From positions 1-5,738 of the forward strand of contig JAEZFA010000284.1 of the NCBI GenBank assembly GCA_023417665.1: a stretch of 5,738 nt of DNA, read 5' to 3'. How positions within the stretch are numbered: position 1 is the first letter of the stretch; each line of letters opens with the position of its first letter. The notes below the pieces were generated by a model that was given only the letters and a program-made list of their open reading frames with translations, was not told the DNA's origin and did no database searches. The position numbers were made by a program, and so were the translations under genes. The stretch is from Pseudomonadota bacterium (GTDB lineage: Bacteria > Pseudomonadota > Alphaproteobacteria > Rhizobiales > Xanthobacteraceae). Positions 1-5,471 of this stretch are shown here, piece by piece.

Positions 1-578
1 TCGGCTTCAAGATGGACCGCTTCGTCAGCATCTGGTGGGGCGGCGGCGAAGACGACGCGCGTCCGGCCGGCGCCGACGCCAAGGGCTACACCACGCTCAA
101 CTTCGCAGCCGTGGGTGCCAACTATCCGGCGATCCAGGACATCATCAAGCATGTCGTGTCGAAGGGTAAGAGCCAGGCGGCGCAGGACAAGGTCGGCGAA
201 GGCCACTACAACAAGGGCATCTACAACTCGGTGCTCATCGCCGAAGCAATCCGCAACGCGCAGAAGCTAACCGGCAAGAAGGCGGTCAGCGCCGAAGATG
301 TGCGCCGTGGTCTTGAAACGCTCGAGATCTCCGCACAGCGCTGGAAGGAGCTTGGGCTCGAAGGCTTCGGCGCGCCGGTCAAGGTGACCTGCTCCGACCA
401 CAGCGGCCACCACGCTGCCTATATGCAGCAGTGGGACGGCACCAAGTGGGTGAAGGTCACCGACTGGATCGCGCCGATGAAGGATGTGGTCCGTCCGCTG
501 CTCGAAGCCGCGGCCGAGGACTATGTCTCGAAGAACGCAGGCTGGCCGAAGCGCTCGGAGCCCTGCGACCAGAAGTAA
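1..578 (+). CDS. Branched-chain amino acid-type ABC transporter substrate-binding protein, C-terminal part (5' end outside window)
   Basis: This is the 3' part of a gene for a periplasmic type I substrate-binding protein (LivJ/Peripla_BP_6 family), which captures a ligand and delivers it to an inner-membrane Liv/HAAT transporter. The frame is open from position 3 and ends at TAA 576-578, giving 191 visible residues; full-length members are about 380-420 residues, so the signal peptide and first lobe are missing. The visible part runs through the second lobe, with the family-like segment HYNKGIYNSVLIAEAI, a late SGHHAAYMQQWDGTKWVKV segment, and a C-terminal helix ending in CDQK. Two cysteines, encoded at 390-392 and 564-566, could form a periplasmic disulfide; this is inferred. 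The next gene is a LivF-type ATPase in the same direction, then an acyl-CoA ligase-like gene. That context suggests the ligand may be an aromatic or other carboxylic acid rather than leucine, but the ligand cannot be read from sequence. The ATG at 12 is internal, not the true start. Confidence 0.88.
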   Translation, partial: GFKMDRFVSIWWGGGEDDARPAGADAKGYTTLNFAAVGANYPAIQDIIKHVVSKGKSQAAQDKVGEGHYNKGIYNSVLIAEAIRNAQKLTGKKAVSAEDVRRGLETLEISAQRWKELGLEGFGAPVKVTCSDHSGHHAAYMQQWDGTKWVKVTDWIAPMKDVVRPLLEAAAEDYVSKNAGWPKRSEPCDQK

Positions 579-591
579 GTAAGAGGAACGG

Positions 592-618
592 CCCCGCTCT
601 CCGTGACGGAGAGCGGGG
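592..618 (+). terminator. Strong intra-operon hairpin: attenuator, mRNA stabiliser or leaky terminator
   Basis: A perfect 12-bp inverted repeat, CCCCGCTCTCCG (592-603) and CGGAGAGCGGGG (607-618), is separated by the 3-nt loop TGA. It begins 13 nt after the stop codon of the binding-protein gene and ends 25 nt before the livF-like start codon. It is followed by ATTTCTCC, only a short and interrupted T run, so full rho-independent termination is doubtful. In binding-protein-dependent transporter operons, such a hairpin behind the binding-protein gene commonly protects the upstream mRNA 3' end or partly terminates, so that more binding protein than membrane component is made. That role is inferred here. 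Confidence 0.7.
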
Positions 619-628
619 ATTTCTCCGC

Positions 629-633
629 AAGGA
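629..633 (+). promoter_or_regulatory. Ribosome binding site of the livF-like gene
   Basis: AAGGA lies 10 nt upstream of the ATG at 644. It is the purine-rich element that decides this start over in-frame upstream codons, which would run back through the hairpin and into the binding-protein gene. Confidence 0.6.
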
Positions 634-643
634 TCACGCAAGC

Positions 644-1474
644 ATGTCAGCGAACGCAGCTTCCGCAGAGAGCGACAACATCCTCGCCATCAACAATATC
701 GAGGTGATCTACGATCACGTGATCCTCGTGTTGAAGGGCGTTTCGCTGAACGTGCCGAAAAGGGGCATCGTCGCCATTCTCGGCGCGAACGGTGCCGGCA
801 AGACCACGACGCTGAAAGCGATTTCCAACCTGCTCCATGCCGAGCGCGGCGAAGTCTCCAAGGGCTCGATCGTGTTCGACGGCAAGCAGATCCAGGATCT
901 GTCTCCGAACGAACTGGTGCGGCAGGGTTGCATCCAGGTGATGGAAGGGCGCCATTGCTTCGGCCACCTCACCATCGAGGAAAATCTCCTGCCCGGCGCC
1001 TTTACCCGCAAGGACGGCCGCGCCGCGATCAAGCGCGACATGGAGCGGGTCTATAATTACTTTCCGCGGCTGCGCGAGCGCAGGAGTTCAATGGCGGGCT
1101 ATACCTCCGGTGGCGAACAGCAGATGTGCGCGATCGGCCGCGCGCTGATGAGCCGGCCCAAGATGATCCTGCTCGACGAGCCTTCGATGGGGCTGGCGCC
1201 GCAGATCGTCGAGGAAATCTTCGACATCGTGAAGGACCTCAACGACAAGGAGGGCGTGACCTTCCTGCTCGCGGAGCAGAACACCAACATGGCGCTGAAA
1301 TATGCGCAGTACGGCTACATCCTCGAAAACGGCCGCATCGTGCTCGACGGCGACGCCGCGTCGCTGCGCGACAACGAGGACGTGAAAGAATTCTATCTCG
1401 GTGTTTCCGGCGCGGGCCGCAAATCCTTCCGCGACGTGAAGCATTACAAGCGCCGCAAGCGCTGGCTGGCGTAG
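644..1474 (+). CDS. livF: LivF-type ABC transporter ATP-binding protein with basic C-terminal tail
   Basis: This gene encodes one of the two cytoplasmic ATPases that power a Liv/HAAT-family importer. The product has 276 residues. Visible motifs in order are: Walker A GANGAGKT at 47-54; the Q-loop glutamine at about 98, followed by the MEGRHCF segment (LivF usually has PEGR.IF); the signature TSGGEQQM at 154-161, with T for the usual L; Walker B MILLDEP at 174-180; the D-loop SMGLAP at 181-186; and LLAEQN at 208-213, where LivF proteins typically carry Q rather than the switch histidine. Typical LivF is about 233-240 residues; this one adds a short N-terminal leader (1-13) and a lysine/arginine-rich tail (about 257-276, including VKHYKRRKRWLA). 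The ATG at 644 is preceded by AAGGA. The gene follows the substrate-binding protein gene and is only 7 nt from the downstream ligase-like gene, indicating one operon. The symbol denotes family; the substrate need not be a branched-chain amino acid. Confidence 0.93.
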   Translation: MSANAASAESDNILAINNIEVIYDHVILVLKGVSLNVPKRGIVAILGANGAGKTTTLKAISNLLHAERGEVSKGSIVFDGKQIQDLSPNELVRQGCIQVMEGRHCFGHLTIEENLLPGAFTRKDGRAAIKRDMERVYNYFPRLRERRSSMAGYTSGGEQQMCAIGRALMSRPKMILLDEPSMGLAPQIVEEIFDIVKDLNDKEGVTFLLAEQNTNMALKYAQYGYILENGRIVLDGDAASLRDNEDVKEFYLGVSGAGRKSFRDVKHYKRRKRWLA

Positions 1475-1481
1475 TGCGGCA

Positions 1482-2708
1482 ATGAACGAGTTTTACGACA
1501 GCAAGGAAACCCGTTCCGCCGACGAGCGCGAGCGCGATCTGTTCGCGCGACTGCCCAAGCTCGTCGCCGCGGCGCTGCAAGCGCCGGGCTGGCAGGAGCA
1601 TCTCAAAGGCGTCGACGCGGCTTCGGTGAATTCGCGCGAGGCGCTTGCGAAACTGCCGGTGATGCGGAAGTCCGCGCTGCCGGCCATGCAGAAGGCGTCG
1701 CCGCCGTTCGCGGGTCTTGTGCCGTCGCCGGTGTCATCCTTCGCGCGGCTCTTTACGTCTCCCGGCCCGATCTTCGAACCCGAAGGCACCGAGACGGACG
1801 CCTGGCGCGGTGCGCGTTCGCTGTTTGCCGCCGGATTTCGCCCCGGCGACATCGTGCTGAACACGTTTTCCTATCACATGACGCCGGGCGGTCTGCTGCT
1901 CGATGCGTCCGCCCGCGCGCTCGGCTGTCCGGTCATCCCGGCGGGGCCGGGGCAGACCGACATGCAACTCGACATGATCGCGCATCTGCAGCCGGTCGCT
2001 TACACCGGCACGCCGGATTTCCTGAAAATCCTGCTCGATGCCGCGAAGACCGCGAACCGCGATGTTTCCTGCATCAAGAAGGCGCTGGTTTCGGGGGCGG
2101 CGTTTCCGCCGTCGCTGCAGGCGGAGATCAAGTCCCGCGGCGTGGATGCCTACCAGACCTATGCCACCGCCGATCTCGGCGTGGTCGCCTATGAATCCGC
2201 CGCGCGCGAAGGGCTGATCGTCAACGAGGACGTGCTTGTCGAAATCGTGCGGCCCGGCACCGGCGATCCGGTCGCGGAAGGCGAGGTCGGCGAGATCGTC
2301 GTTACTTCCTTCAACGAGCACCATCCATGGATCCGGCTGGCGCTCGGCGATCTTTCCGCCGTCATGAAGGGCGCGTCGCCCTGTGGCCGCACCAATGCCC
2401 GCATCAGGGGCTGGATGGGCCGCGCCGACCAGACCACCAAGATCAAGGGCATGTTCGTACGCCCCGAACAGATCGCGGAATTGTCGAAGCAATATCCCGC
2501 GCTGCAGAAGCTCCGGCTCGTGGTGACGCGCGAGAACGAGCAGGACGCGATGACGCTGCGCGCGGAAAGCGCCAATGGCGGCGCGGACCTGCCGGAAAAG
2601 ATCGCCGCCAGCCTGCAGGCCGTGACCAAGCTCAAGGGCCGGGTCGAGATCGTCGCTCCCGGCTCATTGCCGAACGACGGGAAAGTTATTTCCGACGAGC
2701 GGGGGTAA
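1482..2708 (+). CDS. Phenylacetate-CoA ligase-like AMP-forming enzyme (ANL superfamily), degenerate P-loop
   Basis: The 408-residue product resembles PaaK-type AMP-forming acyl-CoA ligases (about 430-440 residues), which adenylate a carboxylic acid with ATP and transfer the acyl group to CoA. Recognisable regions are: FRPGDIVLNTFSYHMTPGG at about 119-137; the adenine-binding region YATADLG at 227-233; RLALGDLS at 285-292, matching the ribose-binding Y/R-x-x-GD motif; the hinge GRADQTTKIKGMFVRPEQI at 313-331; and a C-terminal GK (K401) at the place of the catalytic A10 lysine. The Ser/Thr/Gly-rich phosphate loop (SSGTTGKPT in PaaK) is replaced by TSPGPIFEPEG at 92-102, so ATP handling may be unusual or lost. 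The ATG at 1482 has no clear Shine-Dalgarno sequence but lies 7 nt behind the livF-like stop codon, suggesting translational coupling. Its operon position suggests that it activates the imported carboxylate. The substrate is unknown. Assignment to the superfamily is firm; catalytic activity is not. Confidence 0.82.
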   Translation: MNEFYDSKETRSADERERDLFARLPKLVAAALQAPGWQEHLKGVDAASVNSREALAKLPVMRKSALPAMQKASPPFAGLVPSPVSSFARLFTSPGPIFEPEGTETDAWRGARSLFAAGFRPGDIVLNTFSYHMTPGGLLLDASARALGCPVIPAGPGQTDMQLDMIAHLQPVAYTGTPDFLKILLDAAKTANRDVSCIKKALVSGAAFPPSLQAEIKSRGVDAYQTYATADLGVVAYESAAREGLIVNEDVLVEIVRPGTGDPVAEGEVGEIVVTSFNEHHPWIRLALGDLSAVMKGASPCGRTNARIRGWMGRADQTTKIKGMFVRPEQIAELSKQYPALQKLRLVVTRENEQDAMTLRAESANGGADLPEKIAASLQAVTKLKGRVEIVAPGSLPNDGKVISDERG

Positions 2709-2716
2709 ACCTATCC

Positions 2717-2738
2717 TCGTCATGCCCGGCCATGACGA
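2717..2738. repeat. Palindrome between convergent genes (REP-like; possible bidirectional terminator)
   Basis: TCGTCATG (2717-2724) and CATGACGA (2731-2738) form a perfect 8-bp stem around the loop CCCGGC. It sits in the 35-nt gap between the converging stop codons of the ligase-like gene and the nucleotidase gene. On the minus strand it contains CGTCATGGCCGGG, a string I recall as frequent in dispersed palindromes of Bradyrhizobium-type genomes; that is memory, not a search. The position fits a shared transcription terminator, although neither side has a long T run. Confidence 0.5.
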
Positions 2739-2743
2739 ATTGT

Positions 2744-4276
2744 TCAAAGCGAAACGATCCGTCCTTCGGGTTTCGTCCGCACCAGGCCGAGCGATTTCAG
2801 ATAGCCGATCACTTCGTTTGCGAGCAGCGGCGCATCGGCGTCCGGGGTGATGCGCTTGGCCTCGCGAAACGTGACGTAGTCGTCGCCGCCGCGGGCAAGA
2901 AAATCCAGAATCGCGATGCGATAGACGCGCGAAGGTTCGAGCGGCTTGCCCGCGACGTCCATCGCGGTCACGCGGCGACGCATCGGACGCTTCGGGTCGA
3001 ACACGAGCTTGATGCCGGAAACCTGCGGGAAGCGTCCGGCCGGCACCGGCACTTGCGCGAGCCCGTTTTCCATCGCGGCAAGCAGCGCTTCGCCGGTCAT
3101 CTCGACCACGACGACGCGGTTGTTGAAGGGGAGCTCGGCGAGAATGTCGCGGATGCGGATGTCCGATCCCGCCGCATAGACCTTGCCGGAACGGATGCCG
3201 CCGCCGTTGATGACCGCGGCGTCCGCTTTCATGGTGTGGCACATGGCGTCGGCGAAGAGATTGCCGATCGCAGCCTCGCGCGTGCGGATGGTCGCGTTGC
3301 GGCTGTCCAGCTCGACTTCGGTTCTCGCGATGACGGCTTCGGTTTCGCGCGAGAAGTCCTCCTGATAGCGCGCGACCGCGGCGGCGACTTCCGCGTCGGG
3401 GGTCACGTCGGCGGTGTCGATCACGCGGAATTTCGGCCACCAGGTCGTGACGCGCTTGCCTTCGCGAAGGCCGACCTGCATTTCGACGTCGATGCAGGTG
3501 ACGTGGAAGGCGTCATAGCCGGACTCCACGATGCCGACCTGGCCGTCATACTGGATGAAGAGGTCGTGGGTATGCCCGGTGAGCAGAAGTTCAGCGGCCT
3601 GCGCGAATTGCAGAAGAAAGGCGTCGCCACGGTCGCAATGCAGCACCGCGCAGACGAAGTCCGCGCCTTCCCTGCGCAGCGCCGCCGCCTGCTGCTTCGT
3701 GGTCTCGACGCAAGGCAGGAACTGCAGATCTTCGGGCGATGAAAGCCGCGCCGATTTCTCGTAGGTGATGCCGGTGAGGCCGAGCTTCACGCCGTCGAAG
3801 TCGAATATCCTGCGGTCGAAATGGTCCGGCACCGGATCGCCATTGGCGAGCCGAAGGTTCGCGCCATAAAGCGGGAACTTCGCTTCGCGCATGCGCTCCA
3901 GAAAGGTGTCGCGCCCGAAGTCGAATTCGTGATTGCCGGAAACGAAGATATCGGGCGCGATCAGGTTGGTCAGCGCGACGATGTGCTTGCCGCGGTCGAA
4001 GCCCGACATCAGCGACGGCGAAAGCGTATCCCCGCCATGGGCGACGATGACGTGTTTGTTCTTCGCGCGCTCCGCCTTCACGACCGTTGCCAGCCTCGCA
4101 AAGCCGCCGCGCGCCTTGCCGTCGGGAAGAACCTGCTCGTTCATGATGTAGAAGTCGTTGAACAGGACGAAGGTGATCTTCGTGGCGGCGACGGGCTGCG
4201 CGCGGGCCGGCCGCCAGGCGGCGAATGAGGCAAAGAGGGCGGAAAGGCTGGCAAGAAAGCCGCGGCGGGAAATCAT
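2744..4276 (-). CDS. Tat-exported UshA-like 5'-nucleotidase / metallophosphatase
   Basis: The 510-residue product has the two-domain layout of periplasmic 5'-nucleotidases (UshA, about 550 residues), which hydrolyse nucleotides or related phosphoesters with a two-metal centre. The N-terminus SRRGFLAS (3-10), a hydrophobic core at about 7-20 and an AxA site (ARA, 24-26) form a probable twin-arginine signal peptide. In the metallophosphatase domain the visible motifs are: ND41FY; GGD83; GNHEFD at 114-119, which includes the likely catalytic H116 and D119; LH213; and GH235TH237. The C-terminal domain has NGGGIR (357-362) and ARGGDDY (461-467), the usual nucleotide-binding segments. At position 43 a tyrosine stands where UshA has the metal-binding histidine of its D-x-H motif. 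The start at 4276 was chosen for the intact signal peptide; no good Shine-Dalgarno sequence is visible. The gene converges on the ligase gene and diverges from hemH. The true substrate may be a nucleotide, a nucleotide sugar, a cyclic nucleotide or another phosphoester. Confidence 0.88.
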   Translation of the reverse strand: MISRRGFLASLSALFASFAAWRPARAQPVAATKITFVLFNDFYIMNEQVLPDGKARGGFARLATVVKAERAKNKHVIVAHGGDTLSPSLMSGFDRGKHIVALTNLIAPDIFVSGNHEFDFGRDTFLERMREAKFPLYGANLRLANGDPVPDHFDRRIFDFDGVKLGLTGITYEKSARLSSPEDLQFLPCVETTKQQAAALRREGADFVCAVLHCDRGDAFLLQFAQAAELLLTGHTHDLFIQYDGQVGIVESGYDAFHVTCIDVEMQVGLREGKRVTTWWPKFRVIDTADVTPDAEVAAAVARYQEDFSRETEAVIARTEVELDSRNATIRTREAAIGNLFADAMCHTMKADAAVINGGGIRSGKVYAAGSDIRIRDILAELPFNNRVVVVEMTGEALLAAMENGLAQVPVPAGRFPQVSGIKLVFDPKRPMRRRVTAMDVAGKPLEPSRVYRIAILDFLARGGDDYVTFREAKRITPDADAPLLANEVIGYLKSLGLVRTKPEGRIVSL

Positions 4277-4347
4277 CGCAAATCTGCTACTTTGTGTCTC
4301 TGTCGGCCGGTATGTATCGGCACCGCACTCTTCTATATTGCCGCGCC
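4277..4347. promoter_or_regulatory. Divergent intergenic region between the nucleotidase gene and hemH
   Basis: This 71-nt gap must hold the 5' signals of both flanking genes unless these extend into coding sequence. The clearest element is TATATT at 4334-4339, a fair -10 hexamer for hemH ending 8 nt before its ATG. No convincing -35 hexamer is placed 16-18 nt upstream, and no Shine-Dalgarno sequence precedes hemH. I see no Irr-type iron control element (TTTAGAA/TTCTAAA arms). For the minus-strand gene no promoter hexamers stand out. The assignment rests on position and the single hexamer. Confidence 0.35.
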
Positions 4348-5379
4348 ATGAAAATCGAACCCGCCAAGCGTCCCCCGGACCACCCAGCCGTTGCCCGCAA
4401 AGTCGGCGTGCTGATCGTCAATCTCGGCACGCCTGATGCGACCGATTACTGGTCGATGCGGCGCTACCTCAAGGAATTTCTGTCCGACCGCCGCGTGATC
4501 GAGGCGCCACGGGCGCTGTGGTGGTTCGTGCTCAACGTCATCATTCTCTCGAAGCGCCCGCAGGCCAAGGGCAAGGATTACGAAAAGATCTGGAATCGCG
4601 AGAAGAACGAGGGGCCGCTGAAGACCATCACGCGCTCGCAGAGCGAGAAGCTTGCGGCAGCCTTCGGCGAGAACGACCGGCTCGTATTCGACTGGGCCAT
4701 GCGCTACGGCAATCCCTCGATCGCCTCGCGCCTGAATCATCTGCAGCAGCAGGGCTGCGACCGCATCCTGATCGTGCCGCTCTATCCGCAATATGCGGCG
4801 GCGACCAGCGCGACGGTCGCGGACAAGGCGTTCGATGCGCTGAAGGAGATGCGCTGGCAGCCGGCAGTGCGGATCGCGCCGCCCTGGCATGACGACCCGG
4901 TTTATATCGAGGCGGTGACAAGCGAATTGCGGGCGGAGATCGCAAAGCTCGCCTTCAAGCCCGATGTCATCCTCTCGTCGTTTCACGGGGTGCCGCTCGA
5001 ATATCTGCTGAAGGGCGATCCTTATTACTGTCAGTGCGCGGTGAGCGCCCGGCTCATGCGGCAGCAGCTCGGGCTCGACGATCAGCAGTTCGCGATGACG
5101 TTCCAGTCCCGTTTCGGGAAGGACGAGTGGCTGCAGCCCTATACCGACAAGACGGTCGAGGCGCTGGCCAAGTCCGGCGTGAAGAACCTCGCCATCGTGA
5201 CGCCGGGCTTCGTTGCCGACTGTCTGGAAACGATCGAGGAAATCGGCATGGAGAATCGCGATATCTTCCTCGAGCACGGCGGCGAGAATTTCGCCGCCAT
5301 TCCCTGCCTCAACGATTCCGACGCGGGAATCGAGGTCATTCGCCATGTCGTGGCGCGCGAACTGATGGGCTGGCTCTGA
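4348..5379 (+). CDS. hemH: Ferrochelatase (protoporphyrin/coproporphyrin ferrochelatase)
   Basis: HemH inserts ferrous iron into the porphyrin ring at the end of haem synthesis and is normally a membrane-associated enzyme facing the cytoplasm. The 343-residue product matches the family over its length: GVLIVNLGTPD near the N-terminus (20-30), YLKEFLSDRRVIE (40-52), MRYGNPSI (118-125), PLYPQYAAATSAT (144-156), and the ferrochelatase signature SSFHGVPLEY (210-219) with the catalytic H213. It continues with TFQSRFGKDEWLQPYTDKT (251-269) and PGFVADCLETIEEI (286-299), where E294 is the conserved active-site glutamate. Cysteines at 137, 228, 230, 292 and 320 include enough to ligate a [2Fe-2S] cluster, as reported for some bacterial ferrochelatases, but the ligand set is not proven here. 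The ATG at 4348 was chosen because it begins just before the conserved core; ATG 4312 is in frame but adds 12 unlikely residues. The gene diverges from the nucleotidase gene and is followed after 92 nt by an SPFH-family gene. Confidence 0.95.
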   Translation: MKIEPAKRPPDHPAVARKVGVLIVNLGTPDATDYWSMRRYLKEFLSDRRVIEAPRALWWFVLNVIILSKRPQAKGKDYEKIWNREKNEGPLKTITRSQSEKLAAAFGENDRLVFDWAMRYGNPSIASRLNHLQQQGCDRILIVPLYPQYAAATSATVADKAFDALKEMRWQPAVRIAPPWHDDPVYIEAVTSELRAEIAKLAFKPDVILSSFHGVPLEYLLKGDPYYCQCAVSARLMRQQLGLDDQQFAMTFQSRFGKDEWLQPYTDKTVEALAKSGVKNLAIVTPGFVADCLETIEEIGMENRDIFLEHGGENFAAIPCLNDSDAGIEVIRHVVARELMGWL

Positions 5380-5460
5380 CGAAAACGTGAGAAGCGGCGA
5401 TACTTGCCGTGGCGTGCGGACCGCGCCATGTTGACCACAGATGGTAGATTTGTTGGCGCG

Positions 5461-5466
5461 GGGAGG
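5461..5466 (+). promoter_or_regulatory. Strong ribosome binding site of the SPFH-family gene
   Basis: GGGAGG ends 5 nt before the ATG at 5472. It is the best Shine-Dalgarno sequence in the window and fixes the start of the last gene. Its strength contrasts with hemH and the ligase-like gene, which have none that is obvious. Confidence 0.75.
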
Positions 5467-5471
5467 CACTT

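Noticed and set aside
431..643. N-terminal extension of the livF-like frame back to ATG 431
   Set aside because: It would overlap the end of the binding-protein gene, run through the hairpin, and encode an Arg-rich stretch unlike any LivF N-terminus. ATG 644 has its own ribosome binding site.
713..724. Perfect 12-bp palindrome GATCACGTGATC
   Set aside because: It lies inside the livF-like coding sequence, where it encodes parts of the DHVI segment, and has no second copy nearby. A regulatory role cannot be supported, so it is likely chance.
1734..2492. Minus-strand open frame of 252 codons opposite the ligase-like gene
   Set aside because: It lies entirely within a recognisable ligase on the other strand, and its Arg/Gly/Asp-rich translation has no motif.
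2327..3742. Long plus-strand open frame (471 codons) running from inside the ligase gene and antisense to most of the nucleotidase gene
   Set aside because: The minus-strand nucleotidase has all its family motifs and a signal peptide across this region. The plus-strand translation is Arg/Asp/Ala-rich with no recognisable domain, as expected of a shadow frame in GC-rich DNA.
4225..4347. Upstream in-frame starts for hemH at 4225 and 4312
   Set aside because: The 4225 start lies inside the divergent nucleotidase gene and encodes a non-conserved leader. The 4312 start adds 12 residues without family support and has no better ribosome binding site.
4277..4347. Iron-responsive operator (Irr or RirA type) upstream of hemH
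   Set aside because: No inverted repeat resembling TTTAGAA/TTCTAAA and no convincing RirA-type site is present. The short GCCG/CGGC arms at 4306-4321 are too weak to call.
5431..5452. TTGACC followed by TAGATTTG as a possible promoter for the SPFH gene
   Set aside because: The -35-like hexamer is good, but no acceptable -10 hexamer lies 16-18 nt downstream; the T/A-rich part is only 8-10 nt away.
4333..5469. Minus-strand open frame of 378 codons opposite hemH
   Set aside because: hemH is conserved over its whole length on the plus strand. The antisense product shows no family resemblance and is typical of GC-rich codon bias.
5380..5471. Terminator between hemH and the SPFH gene
   Set aside because: Only short imperfect GC stems can be drawn, with no T run following, so I could not support a terminator or an RNA element in this 92-nt gap.
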